Shown here piece by piece: positions 1 through 8,220 of a DNA stretch of 64,000 nt. The DNA comes from Microbacterium aoyamense. Lineage in GTDB: Bacteria > Actinomycetota > Actinomycetes > Actinomycetales > Microbacteriaceae. The notes beneath the pieces were generated by a model that was not told the DNA's origin, made no database searches, and saw nothing but the letters and a program-made list of their open reading frames with translations. The stretch covers positions 434,001-498,000 of the forward strand of contig NZ_JAKNUT010000001.1 of the NCBI RefSeq assembly GCF_023155855.1, given 5' to 3'. A program made the translations under genes and the position numbers. How positions within the stretch are numbered: the stretch's first letter is position 1; each line of letters opens with the position of its first letter.

Positions 1-2
1 GC

Positions 3-401
3 GTCGGCACGCAGGTGGCCGAGAGCGGGCTGCCCCGGCGCTACTCCCCCGACGGCAGCGTCGCCGTGGCATCCCCCGTCAAGGACGTCCGCACGTTCGA
101 CGTGAGCGGCGAGCCCCGCGAGTACGTCCTCGAAGAGGCGATCGTGACCGACTTCGCACTCGTGCACGCGTGGAAGGGCGACCGCCACGGCAACCTCGTC
201 TTCAACAAGGCCGCGCGCAACTTCAACCCCCTCGCCGCGATGGCCGGCCGCACCTGCATCGCGCAGGTCGAGGAGCTCGTGGAACCCGGCGAGCTCGACC
301 CCGACGGCATCCACCTGCCGGGCATCTACGTGCACCGCATCGTCGAGGTCGGCACCGACATCGAGAAGCGCATCGAGCGCCGCACCGTGAAGGAAGCCTG
401 A
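3..401 (+). CDS. 3-oxoacid CoA-transferase subunit A, 3' part (5' end outside window)
   Basis: Open from the window edge in the frame of position 3, so only the C-terminal ~132 residues are visible. They begin [13 protein letters not shown] and include [10 protein letters not shown], typical of the alpha subunit of heterodimeric succinyl-CoA:3-oxoacid or 3-oxoadipate CoA-transferases. The family moves CoA from succinyl-CoA to a 3-oxo acid. The stop at 399-401 is 2 nt before the subunit B start, so A and B are one operon with the thiolase behind them. Substrate (acetoacetate or 3-oxoadipate) cannot be decided here; the AtoB-like thiolase next door slightly favours acetoacetate. Confidence 0.9.
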   Translation, partial: VGTQVAESGLPRRYSPDGSVAVASPVKDVRTFDVSGEPREYVLEEAIVTDFALVHAWKGDRHGNLVFNKAARNFNPLAAMAGRTCIAQVEELVEPGELDPDGIHLPGIYVHRIVEVGTDIEKRIERRTVKEA

Positions 402-403
402 TC

Positions 404-1057
404 ATGGCACTGACCCGCAACGAGATGGCCGCGCGCGCGGCCGCCGAACTCGCCGACGGCGCGTACGTCAACCTCGGCATCGGTCTGCCGACGCTCGTGC
501 CGAACTACGTCCCCGACGGCGTCACCGTCGTGCTGCAGTCCGAGAACGGCATCCTCGGCGTCGGCCCGTATCCGACCGAGGAGAACGTCGACCCCGACCT
601 CATCAACGCGGGCAAGGAGACCGTGACGACCCTGCCCGGCGCGGCGTTCTTCGACTCCGCGATGAGCTTCGGAATGATCCGCGGCGGCAAGATCGACGCC
701 GCGATCCTCGGGGCGATGCAGGTGTCGGCGACCGGCGACCTGGCGAACTGGATGATCCCCGGCAAGATGGTCAAGGGCCCGGGCGGCGCGATGGACCTCG
801 TGCACGGCGCCGGGAAGGTCATCGTGCTCATGGAGCACGTCGCCCGAGACGGATCGGCCAAGATCGTGAACGACTGCTCCCTGCCCCTCACGGGCCGCGG
901 CGTCGTCAACCGGATCATCACGGATCTCGCCGTGATCGACGTGACGGATGCCGGGCTCGTGCTCGTCGAGACGGCCCCCGGCGTCACGGTCGACGAGGTC
1001 GTCGCCGCGACCGAGCCGCCGCTCACCGTGTCGGACGAACTTAGGGTGGAAGCATGA
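404..1057 (+). CDS. 3-oxoacid CoA-transferase subunit B
   Basis: 217 residues, full family length. The start [16 protein letters not shown] sits 2 nt after subunit A with a GAAGGAAG-like ribosome site upstream. [13 protein letters not shown] is near the N-terminus. QSENGILG carries the family's catalytic glutamate (E47), to which CoA is transiently attached. Also present: [15 protein letters not shown] and [18 protein letters not shown]. The stop overlaps the thiolase start (ATGA, 1054-1057), indicating translational coupling. With subunit A and the thiolase it would activate a beta-keto acid with succinyl-CoA and cleave it thiolytically. Confidence 0.93.
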   Translation: MALTRNEMAARAAAELADGAYVNLGIGLPTLVPNYVPDGVTVVLQSENGILGVGPYPTEENVDPDLINAGKETVTTLPGAAFFDSAMSFGMIRGGKIDAAILGAMQVSATGDLANWMIPGKMVKGPGGAMDLVHGAGKVIVLMEHVARDGSAKIVNDCSLPLTGRGVVNRIITDLAVIDVTDAGLVLVETAPGVTVDEVVAATEPPLTVSDELRVEA

Positions 1058-2238
1058 ACCACGACGATGTCGTCATCGTCGCCGCCGCGCGCACGCCGCA
1101 GGGGCGACTCAAGGGCCAGCTCGCATCGCTGACCGCGCCCGAGCTCGGCTCGCGCGCGATCGCGGGCGCACTCGAGAAGAGCGGCATCCCGGCCTCGGCC
1201 GTCGATGCCGTGCTGGTCGGCCAGGTGCTGCCCGCGGGCTCGGGTCAGAACCCGGCCCGCCAGGCTGCGATCGGTGCGGGCATCGGGTGGGACGTGCACG
1301 CGTCGAGCGTCAACAAGGTCTGCCTCTCCGGCCTGACGGCGATCATCGACGGCGCCCGCATGCTGCGCGTCGGCGACGCGACCGTCGTCGTCGCGGCCGG
1401 CATGGAGTCCATGACTCGCGCACCGCACCTGCTCATGGGCTCGCGCGACGGGTGGGCGTACGGCTCGGTCGAAGTGCTCGACCACATGGCGTACGACGGA
1501 CTCACCGACGCCTTCGACCGCGAGAGCATGGGCGCCTCGACCGAACGTCACAACGAGCGCTTCGAAGTGACGCGCGAGGCTCAGGATGCCGTGGCCGCGC
1601 GCTCGCACCAGCGTGCCGCCGCGGCGCACGAGCAGGGCCTCTTCGAGGCCGAGATCGTGCCCGTCGAGATCCCGCAGCGACGCGGCGAGCCGCTCATCGT
1701 GACGAAGGACGAGGGCGTGCGCCCTGAGACGACGGCCGAGACCCTCGCGGGCCTGCGTCCCGCATTCTCGAAGGACGGCTCGATCACGGCCGGCAACGCG
1801 TCGCAGATCTCGGACGGCGCATCGGCCGTCGTGCTCACGACCCGCTCCCACGCGGACGAGAACGGCTGGGACGTTCTGGCCGTCGTCGGTGCCTCAGGTC
1901 AGGTCGCCGGCCCCGACAACTCGCTGCACGCGCAGCCCGCACGCGCGATCGAGAAGGCCCTCGCGAAGCAGGGGATCACGGCATCCGACCTCGACATCGT
2001 CGAGATCAACGAGGCCTTCGGCGCCGTCGTCGTCCGCTCGCAAGCCGAGCTCGGGCTCTCGGACGACGTCGTCAACCCGCACGGCGGGGGCATCGCGCTG
2101 GGCCACCCCATCGGGGCATCCGGCAACCGTCTCGTCGTCCACGCCGTGCACGAACTCGTGCGCCGCGGCGGGGGCACGGCCGCGGTCGCGCTGTGCGGCG
2201 GCGGCGGTCAGGGCGACGCCCTCATCCTCACCCGCTGA
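1054..2238 (+). CDS. acetyl-CoA C-acetyltransferase (thiolase)
   Basis: 394 residues, the usual thiolase length. C90 in [10 protein letters not shown] is the acyl-accepting cysteine. Near the C-terminus [14 protein letters not shown] supplies the catalytic histidine and [11 protein letters not shown] the second cysteine. [12 protein letters not shown] is the usual NEAF block. The first codon overlaps the CoA-transferase B stop. Proposed reaction is CoA-dependent cleavage of acetoacetyl-CoA (or 3-oxoadipyl-CoA) made by the transferase. A second thiolase at 50280-51446 is not in an operon with a transferase. Confidence 0.92.
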   Translation: MNHDDVVIVAAARTPQGRLKGQLASLTAPELGSRAIAGALEKSGIPASAVDAVLVGQVLPAGSGQNPARQAAIGAGIGWDVHASSVNKVCLSGLTAIIDGARMLRVGDATVVVAAGMESMTRAPHLLMGSRDGWAYGSVEVLDHMAYDGLTDAFDRESMGASTERHNERFEVTREAQDAVAARSHQRAAAAHEQGLFEAEIVPVEIPQRRGEPLIVTKDEGVRPETTAETLAGLRPAFSKDGSITAGNASQISDGASAVVLTTRSHADENGWDVLAVVGASGQVAGPDNSLHAQPARAIEKALAKQGITASDLDIVEINEAFGAVVVRSQAELGLSDDVVNPHGGGIALGHPIGASGNRLVVHAVHELVRRGGGTAAVALCGGGGQGDALILTR

Positions 2239-2251
2239 GCTTCCGATCCGC

Positions 2252-2280
2252 CGAAACCGACCAATTCCGTCGAAACCGAC
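2252..2280. repeat. direct repeat of CGAAACCGAC
   Basis: The 10-mer CGAAACCGAC occurs at 2252-2261 and 2271-2280, 19 bp apart, in the gap between the thiolase stop and the next gene. It could be a regulator site or part of the upstream operon's 3' end; nothing else in the gap suggests a function. Confidence 0.4.
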
Positions 2281-2346
2281 GTCGTGAATGTCCGGTTCGG
2301 CAGACATGATCGGGTTCGACCCGGACAGCGCGTCGGAGGGCGGACG

Positions 2347-2358
2347 TAGGCTCGTGCC
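2347..2358 (+). promoter_or_regulatory. leaderless-type -10 element
   Basis: TAGGCT at 2347-2352 is followed by exactly 6 nt and then the GTG start at 2359. A -10 box at this distance puts the transcription start on or next to the start codon. Confidence 0.5.
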
Positions 2359-2748
2359 GTGCCCACCCTCGACGACGTCAGCGCGATCGCGGCGGGGCTC
2401 CCCGGCAGCGACGAACGCGAGACCACCGGCGGGCGCGCGTGGTTCGTGCGCAACAAGCTCTACGCGTGGGAGGTCCACCCGTGGCCGAGCACGCCCGACG
2501 CGGTGCGGGCGATCGTCGCGGCCGAGCTGTGCATCGGCGTCAAGCTCGCAGATCCGCTCGACGCCCTCGCGCTGCGCGAGATGGCTCCCGACGTCTTCCT
2601 GCCCAAGACGACGGCGTGGGGTGAGCCGAAGATCGCGTTCCGCGCGGCATCCATCGACGTCGATCATCTCGCCGAACTCGTGATCGAAGCGTGGCGCGTG
2701 CAGGCGCCGAAGTACCTGCGCCGCGAGTACGACGCCCTCAGCGGCTGA
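2359..2748 (+). CDS. MmcQ/YjbR-family small protein
   Basis: 129 residues beginning VPTLDDVSAIAAGLPG (GTG start). The order of elements matches the MmcQ/YjbR fold family: N-terminal helix, GRAWFVRNKLYAW strand pair, central helix, then FLPKTTAWGEPKIAFRAASID and a C-terminal helix ending QAPKYLRREYD. Members are small cytosolic proteins with a double-wing DNA-binding-like fold and mostly unknown function. The GTG start is chosen because a -10-like TAGGCT lies 6 nt upstream. The 3' end overlaps the convergent gene by 11 bp. Confidence 0.8.
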   Translation: MPTLDDVSAIAAGLPGSDERETTGGRAWFVRNKLYAWEVHPWPSTPDAVRAIVAAELCIGVKLADPLDALALREMAPDVFLPKTTAWGEPKIAFRAASIDVDHLAELVIEAWRVQAPKYLRREYDALSG

Positions 2749-3727
2749 GCGCGAGCAGGCGCTCGGTGTCGCCGAAGACCTCGAGTCCCGCGCACTCCGC
2801 GACGCCTTCCAGCAGCACGCGTCCGTCCGACGAGACGTGACGGAAGCGGATGCGGGCATCCAGCGTCTCCTCGACGCGCTGGTGCATCGCGGTGCGCAGC
2901 GGCGCGTGCAGGAGTCCGCCACGCACGCGCTCCGCGTCGAGTTCGAGCACGCCGTCCGGCCCCTCGACGGTCCAGCGCACGTGCGTGTCGTCGACCTGCA
3001 GCCGCGTCTCGCGCGAGCGGTTGTAGGTCGTCCATCGGTAGAGGCGCCCGCCGTGGCGGAAGCCGATGATCGAGCCGCGGAACGATCTGCGCAACCACGG
3101 GATGATCGCGACGGACGCGATGAGGGATGCCTCGGGGTCCGCGTCCGTGTGGTTGCTCGCCATCCACACGTAGCCCGCGGGGAACGCCTGCCCCCAGTCC
3201 TTCTCGATGTAGCCGCGCCCGCCGTCGAACGACACGGGCGCACCTTCGACCTCGAGCGTGCCGGCGAGCGTGTGCCCGAACGAGACGATGCCGTGGAAGC
3301 ACTCCATGAACGGGACGAGTCCGTACCAGCCCATGATCCCCGGCGCGGTCGCCGTCACCGGCCAGGGCACGAGGGGCGTCGTGTAGTCGAGACGTCCGCG
3401 CAGCTGCGGCAGGTCGAGTGTGACACCCGTCGCATCGAACGTGTTCGGCCCGATCCGCACCGAGAAGCGCGAAGCGTCGGCGTGGAAGTCCTGCGCGTCG
3501 AAGCGGTGGTACCACGACCGCCCCTCGAGACCGTCGAGCACCTGCACGAACGCCTCGGCCGACGCATCCGGACCCTTGAAGATCCCCGGGATCACGGCCC
3601 AGCGCTGCGCGCGGTCGGCCGAGACGAGCTTGTTGTACCACCCCTCGAAGTAGTTCCGATCGACGCCGTCGCCGTGGAAGGCCTCGGGATGACGCACACC
3701 GCGCAGCCACGCGGCGGGCGACCTCAT
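2738..3727 (-). CDS. tocopherol-cyclase-family protein
   Basis: 329 residues. Family signatures are YFEGWYNKL near the N-terminus, GYIEKDWGQAFP in the middle, and VWMASNHTD. Known members are plant/cyanobacterial tocopherol cyclases; bacterial homologues outside phototrophs have no established substrate and are thought to bind prenyl-like or other hydrophobic ligands. The start at 3727 is chosen because it overlaps the esterase stop as ATGA, so the two are translationally coupled. An upstream in-frame codon adding 12 residues is less likely. No signal peptide is evident. A role in vitamin E synthesis is not supported. Confidence 0.75.
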   Translation of the reverse strand: MRSPAAWLRGVRHPEAFHGDGVDRNYFEGWYNKLVSADRAQRWAVIPGIFKGPDASAEAFVQVLDGLEGRSWYHRFDAQDFHADASRFSVRIGPNTFDATGVTLDLPQLRGRLDYTTPLVPWPVTATAPGIMGWYGLVPFMECFHGIVSFGHTLAGTLEVEGAPVSFDGGRGYIEKDWGQAFPAGYVWMASNHTDADPEASLIASVAIIPWLRRSFRGSIIGFRHGGRLYRWTTYNRSRETRLQVDDTHVRWTVEGPDGVLELDAERVRGGLLHAPLRTAMHQRVEETLDARIRFRHVSSDGRVLLEGVAECAGLEVFGDTERLLALSR

Positions 3728-4668
3728 GCGGGCTCCGGATCGGCGAGAACCCGCGCGATCCACGCGTCACGGGTGGCGTGAACACGGTCGCTCACTGCGG
3801 TCGCCGGTCCGGCGTCGAAGCCGTGGAACACTCCGCTCCACACGTGCAGGTCGGCGGCCACCCCCGCGCGCCACAGCGACTGCGCGAACGCCACCGCTTC
3901 GTCGCGGAAGATCTCGGAGGTCCCGACATCGATGTACACCGGCCCGAGGGCCGAGAGATCCGTCGCCCGGCCGGGCGCGGCATCCACCGGCACGACATCG
4001 CGCGCGTCTGCAAGGTAGGCCGCCCAGGCGGTGCGATTGGACACCGCGTCCCACAGCCCCGTGTCTTCGTACGCATGGCAGGACTCGGTGTCGCTGCGGT
4101 CGTCGAGCATCGGCGCCCACAGCGCGAGAGCGCGCGGCCCCGGTTCACCGGCGTCACGCAGTCTGATCGCGAGGGCCGCCGCAAGGCCGGCGCCGGCGCT
4201 GCGCCCGATGAGGACGGGGTCGAAGCCCAGATCGTCGCGCACGAGAGCCCATGCGTTAGCGACGTCGTCGATCGCCGCGGGGTACGGGTGGGCGGGGGCG
4301 AGCCGGTAGTCGACCGTGACGACGGGCGCACCGAAGCGTGTGGCGATGGATGCGAGCTCCTCCGCGTTCTGCAGGCGATGACCCATCACGAGCCCACCGC
4401 CGTGGACGTAGACGATCGCGGCCGCGCCGGAGGCCCCCGAGCGGGGTCGGATGATCGTGAGCAGCTCACCGCCCGAGCCGGGGATCCCGCGATGCTCGAT
4501 GTCGACGCCGTGGTCGCGAGCGAGCGCGTCGAGGTCGAGCGCTGCGGCACGGGCGGCGATCCCATCTCGGGTGGAGGCCAGGTCGTCGACCTCGCGCATC
4601 GTGCCGTACAGCGGGAGCGCGTACTCGGCGATCGGCACGAGCGCAGGGTCGTACGGCACGCGGGTCAT
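3724..4668 (-). CDS. alpha/beta hydrolase, HSL-like esterase family
   Basis: 314 residues starting MTRVPYDPAL. HGGG at 89-92 is the oxyanion motif, GRSAG gives nucleophile S157, and HGFD gives catalytic H282. YRLAPAHPYPAAIDD is also typical of hormone-sensitive-lipase-type carboxylesterases. It is first in a two-gene unit with the tocopherol-cyclase-like gene, which suggests an ester of a hydrophobic compound as shared substrate (inference). Its C-terminal half resembles the esterase at 12192-13136. Confidence 0.88.
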   Translation of the reverse strand: MTRVPYDPALVPIAEYALPLYGTMREVDDLASTRDGIAARAAALDLDALARDHGVDIEHRGIPGSGGELLTIIRPRSGASGAAAIVYVHGGGLVMGHRLQNAEELASIATRFGAPVVTVDYRLAPAHPYPAAIDDVANAWALVRDDLGFDPVLIGRSAGAGLAAALAIRLRDAGEPGPRALALWAPMLDDRSDTESCHAYEDTGLWDAVSNRTAWAAYLADARDVVPVDAAPGRATDLSALGPVYIDVGTSEIFRDEAVAFAQSLWRAGVAADLHVWSGVFHGFDAGPATAVSDRVHATRDAWIARVLADPEPA

Positions 4669-4732
4669 GCGCCCATTGTGCTGGAGTCCGGCCTTTGTGG
4701 ACAGGTTCCTGCGTGCGCGACACGGCCCGGAG

Positions 4733-4745
4733 TATCCTTCACCCC
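4733..4745 (+). promoter_or_regulatory. leaderless-type -10 element
   Basis: TATCCT at 4733-4738 lies 7 nt before the GTG start at 4746 of the aminotransferase gene. Confidence 0.45.
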
Positions 4746-6428
4746 GTGCAGGAAGAGCCCGCCCTCCTCGCCCGGATCCGAGCATCCGTCATCGGCGACG
4801 ACCAGGTCATGTACGGACCGTTCGGTCCGCGCCGCGTGACGTACGCGGATTACACCGCGAGCGGCCGGGCGCTCGGGTTCATCGAGGACTTCGTCCGCGA
4901 CGAGGTCCTCCCCCGCTACGCGAACACGCACTCCGAGTCCAGCGGCACGGGCCTGCAGACGACGCGGCTGCGCGAAGACGCGCGCGCGATCATCCATCGC
5001 GCCGTGAAAGGCACCGACGACACCGTCGTCATCTTCACGGGCAACGGGTCGACAGCCGCGATCAACAAGATCATCGGCATCCTGGGATTGCGCATCCCCG
5101 CCGACCTCGACCGTGAGCACGGACTGTCGGCGCAGATCCCCGCCGAGCGTCGTCCGGTCGTCTTCCTCGGTCCGTACGAGCACCACAGCAACGAGCTCCC
5201 GTGGCGCGAGTCGCTCGCCGACGTCGTGACGATCCCCGAGAACGCCGAGGGTCACGTCGATCTCCACCGTCTCGAGGCCGAGCTCGAGCGCTACGCCGAG
5301 CGGCCGCTCAAGATCGGCTCGTTCAGCGCCGCGAGCAACGTCACCGGCATCCTCACCGACACGGCGGGAATCACCGACCTGCTCCACGCCCACGGCGCTC
5401 TCGCCTTCTGGGACTATGCCGCCGCCGCGCCGTACGTCGACATCGACGCCTCGAACGAGGACGCCGTCTTCCTCTCGCCGCACAAGTTCATCGGCGGCCC
5501 GGGCACCCCCGGCGTGCTGGTCGTGAACCGCCGCATCCTCACCAACTCCGTGCCCGAGTCCGTCGGCGGGGGCGCGGTCGCCTATGTCAACCCGCTCGAG
5601 CACCACTACATCACCGACCCCGCGCATCGCGAAGAGGCCGGCACGCCCGCCATCATCGAGTCGATCCGAGCCGGACTCGTGTTCGCCCTCAAAGACGCCG
5701 TGGGCGTCGATACGATCCGCGAGCTCGAGCACGGGTTCCTCACACGTGCCCGCGCGGCGTGGGCGTCGCATCCCTCGATCCAGATCCTCGGCAACGCGAC
5801 GGCGGACCGCCTCTCGATCATCTCGTTCGTCATCACCCGGCCGGGCGGACGATACCTGCACCACAACGTCGTCGTCGCGATCCTCAACGACCTGTTCGGC
5901 ATCCAGGCGCGCGGCGGCTGCTCGTGCGCCGGCCCCTACGGGCACCGCCTGCTGGGCATCGATCTCGAGCGCTCGCACGAGTTCGAGCGCGAGATCGCCG
6001 GCGGGTGCGAAGGCATCAAGCCCGGGTGGGTGCGCGTGAGCTTCAACTACTTCATCAGCGACGAGGTGTTCCAGTACATCGTGGACGCCGTGTCGCTCAT
6101 CGCGGACGAGGGCCACAAGCTCGTGCCGCACTACCGGTTCTCGCCCGAGACCGGGCTGTGGCGTCACGAGTCCGGTCTCGTGGAGCCGCCGCTCCGGCTC
6201 GACCAGCTGCGCTACGACTCCGACGGTGTGCTCACGTACCCCCGGCGCGACGAGCGCATGCCCGAGTCGGCACTCGCCGAGCATCTCGTCGACGCACGCG
6301 CGCTCTTCGCCTCGCTCCCCGACCCGTATGCCGACGGCGAGCCGGAGCACGTCGCCGACGACCGCCTCAGCTCGGACTTCGAACACCTGCGGTGGTTCGA
6401 CCTGCCCCCGGCATCCCTCCAGCACTAG
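4746..6428 (+). CDS. class V aminotransferase family PLP enzyme
   Basis: 560 residues from the GTG at 4746. An in-frame TTG at 4695 would add 17 residues without recognisable content. The fold is that of cysteine desulfurase/aminotransferase class V: THSESSGTG near residue 61, FTGNGSTAAINKI for phosphate binding, and LSPHKFIGGPGTPG with K247 as the likely PLP lysine. RGGCSCAGPYGH further on is a cysteine-containing loop like those of desulfurases. At ~560 residues it is longer than a classical IscS/SufS (~400) and has an extra C-terminal domain. The physiological substrate is unknown. Divergent from the esterase gene. Confidence 0.85.
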   Translation: MQEEPALLARIRASVIGDDQVMYGPFGPRRVTYADYTASGRALGFIEDFVRDEVLPRYANTHSESSGTGLQTTRLREDARAIIHRAVKGTDDTVVIFTGNGSTAAINKIIGILGLRIPADLDREHGLSAQIPAERRPVVFLGPYEHHSNELPWRESLADVVTIPENAEGHVDLHRLEAELERYAERPLKIGSFSAASNVTGILTDTAGITDLLHAHGALAFWDYAAAAPYVDIDASNEDAVFLSPHKFIGGPGTPGVLVVNRRILTNSVPESVGGGAVAYVNPLEHHYITDPAHREEAGTPAIIESIRAGLVFALKDAVGVDTIRELEHGFLTRARAAWASHPSIQILGNATADRLSIISFVITRPGGRYLHHNVVVAILNDLFGIQARGGCSCAGPYGHRLLGIDLERSHEFEREIAGGCEGIKPGWVRVSFNYFISDEVFQYIVDAVSLIADEGHKLVPHYRFSPETGLWRHESGLVEPPLRLDQLRYDSDGVLTYPRRDERMPESALAEHLVDARALFASLPDPYADGEPEHVADDRLSSDFEHLRWFDLPPASLQH

Positions 6429-6472
6429 TCACGCCGGCCCGCAAGGGTGTGCACCCACTCACGCGCACCCCG

Positions 6473-6484
6473 TACGGTCGAGGC
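6473..6484 (+). promoter_or_regulatory. leaderless-type -10 element
   Basis: TACGGT at 6473-6478, then 6 nt, then the ATG at 6485. Confidence 0.5.
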
Positions 6485-7642
6485 ATGGGATTCTTCCGAA
6501 CCGACGGGCGGCGCACGGTACGACTGGATGACGCCTCCGTCACGCTCAAGGCCGAGCGCGCGCCCTGGAGCCTCTGGGCGGACGGATTCGGGCGGCTCAG
6601 CATCCGCGCGCTGCAGCTGATCGTCGTCGTCATCGTCCTCGCGGCCGTGATCCTCGCGATCCAGTCGCTGACGCTCGTCACGATCCCGCTCGTCATCGCG
6701 CTGATCCTCGCGTCGGCCTTCCTGCCGGTGATGAACTGGATGCGGCGCGGCGGCATCCCGTCGGTTCTGGCCACGGTGATCACTCTGCTCGCGATCGTCG
6801 TGATCCTCGGCCTGCTCGGCTGGCTGATCGTCTGGGCTGTGCGCGACCAGTGGGACGATCTCTACACGCAGGCGGAGGAGGGCTTCCAGCACCTGCTGGC
6901 ATGGATCCAGACGCTGCCGTTCGACTTCCTGCAGCCCGATCAGCTGCAGGAATGGGTCGACAAGCTGACCGCTTTCGTCACCAGCGCGCAGTTCGGTTCC
7001 GGTGCGCTCGCGGGGGTCGGCGCCGTCGCCAACTTCGTGACCGGCCTCGTGCTGATGGTGACGATCCTGTTCTTCTTCCTCAAGGACGGTCCGCAGATGT
7101 GGGAGTTCCTCCTGCGCCCGTTCCACGGCTCGCACTACCTGCGGGCACGGCGCATCGGCGACAAGACGACGACGGTGCTCGGGTCGTACGTGCGCGGCAC
7201 CGCGACGGTGGCGCTGGTCGACGCCATCGGCATCTACATCGGCCTCGTGATCCTCCAGGTCCCTCTCGCGATCCCCCTCGCCGTGCTCGTGTTCCTCCTC
7301 GCGTTCATACCCATCGTCGGCGCCACCCTTGCAGGAATCCTCGCGGCACTGGTGGCGCTCGTCGCCAACGGCTGGGTCAACGCCCTCTTCGTCGTCGGCG
7401 TCGTCGTGCTCGTGAACCAGCTCGAGGGCAACTTCCTGCAGCCCGTGCTCATGGGTCGATCGATGAAGCTGCATCCCTTCGTGATCCTCGTCGCCCTGAC
7501 GGTCGGCACGGTGCTGGGCGGCATCGTCGGCGCTGTGCTCGCGGTGCCGATCACCGCTGCGGCCTGGGGCGTCATCCAGGTGTGGAGCGGCCCGAACGAG
7601 CCCGCACGATGGGCGCGGCCGAAGAGTCCGATCGAGTCCTAG
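6485..7642 (+). CDS. AI-2E family transporter (PerM/YdiK-like membrane protein)
   Basis: 385 residues. Two N-terminal hydrophobic segments (about residues 38-88) are followed by a third, a soluble middle region with TLPFDFLQPDQLQEW, and a cluster of C-terminal membrane segments. Family hallmarks are FFFLKDGPQMW and VNQLEGNFLQPVLMGRSMKLHP. The family covers permeases that export AI-2-like or other small solutes and some Na+/H+ antiporters, so the cargo is uncertain. The TAG stop is shared head-on with the next gene's stop in one CTAG palindrome. Confidence 0.9.
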   Translation: MGFFRTDGRRTVRLDDASVTLKAERAPWSLWADGFGRLSIRALQLIVVVIVLAAVILAIQSLTLVTIPLVIALILASAFLPVMNWMRRGGIPSVLATVITLLAIVVILGLLGWLIVWAVRDQWDDLYTQAEEGFQHLLAWIQTLPFDFLQPDQLQEWVDKLTAFVTSAQFGSGALAGVGAVANFVTGLVLMVTILFFFLKDGPQMWEFLLRPFHGSHYLRARRIGDKTTTVLGSYVRGTATVALVDAIGIYIGLVILQVPLAIPLAVLVFLLAFIPIVGATLAGILAALVALVANGWVNALFVVGVVVLVNQLEGNFLQPVLMGRSMKLHPFVILVALTVGTVLGGIVGAVLAVPITAAAWGVIQVWSGPNEPARWARPKSPIES

Positions 7643-8172
7643 CGCGCCGCGAAGCGGTCGATCAGGCGCGCGAGCGTCGGAAGGCCGCGCGAAGTCGCAG
7701 GAGCACCGATGATCGCCTGCACAGCGGGTGTTCCGTTGCTCTGCCGATCGCGATCGTTGAGCACGACCGCCCATCCCGCGCCGTCGGCGACGACGGAGCA
7801 TCGGCGCTTCGTGGCCTCGCGGTGGGCGATCGATGCGTCGCCCAGCCGCACCGCTTCATCGAACAGCGTGAGTTCGCGGCGATGGGCATCCGGCGCGCCC
7901 GCGTGCTCGGCGACGATCAGCTCGAGGAACGACAGCGGACGCACCTCGATGAGGTCGTCGAACACGCCATCGTCGCCGAGGCGGTGTCGCACCGCGACCG
8001 CGGCGGCCGCGGCATCCCGCGCCGTGAACACCACCGTGCCGTTGCTCTGGAAGGTCACCGCGTCCACGGCGCCGGCCGCGCGGAACGCCGCGACGATCTG
8101 GTCCGCGGACGGGTGGCCGCGCTGGCCTTGATTGACATTGCGGAAGAGGGCGACATGCTGCACGTAGCCCAT
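7639..8172 (-). CDS. DUF1697 domain protein
   Basis: 177 residues starting MGYVQHVALFRNVNQGQRGHPSADQIVAAF. The N-terminal VALFRNVN followed by AAFRAAGAVDAVTFQSNGTVVF is the standard DUF1697 opening. Function is unknown for the family, which is cytosolic with a ferredoxin-like fold. The upstream in-frame extension lacks family similarity, so the ATG at 8172 is used. The stop overlaps that of the AI-2E-family gene by four bases. Confidence 0.85.
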   Translation of the reverse strand: MGYVQHVALFRNVNQGQRGHPSADQIVAAFRAAGAVDAVTFQSNGTVVFTARDAAAAAVAVRHRLGDDGVFDDLIEVRPLSFLELIVAEHAGAPDAHRRELTLFDEAVRLGDASIAHREATKRRCSVVADGAGWAVVLNDRDRQSNGTPAVQAIIGAPATSRGLPTLARLIDRFAAR

Positions 8173-8208
8173 TGTGTCGCCGGCCGCCGACCCGTGGCCG
8201 GGCATCTC

Positions 8209-8220
8209 TACACTCGTGAT
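8209..8220 (+). promoter_or_regulatory. leaderless-type -10 element
   Basis: TACACT at 8209-8214, then 6 nt, then the GTG at 8221. Confidence 0.5.

Noticed and set aside
2288..2307. ATGTC-N10-GACAT inverted repeat
   Set aside because: Five-bp arms at this spacing are expected by chance and no regulator is adjacent.
2738..3727. Vitamin E biosynthesis gene
   Set aside because: Only the cyclase fold is shared; no other tocopherol pathway gene is in the window.
5201..7642. Long plus-strand frame starting inside the aminotransferase gene
   Set aside because: Only its last 385 codons, from 6485, resemble a protein. The rest is the aminotransferase gene in the wrong frame.
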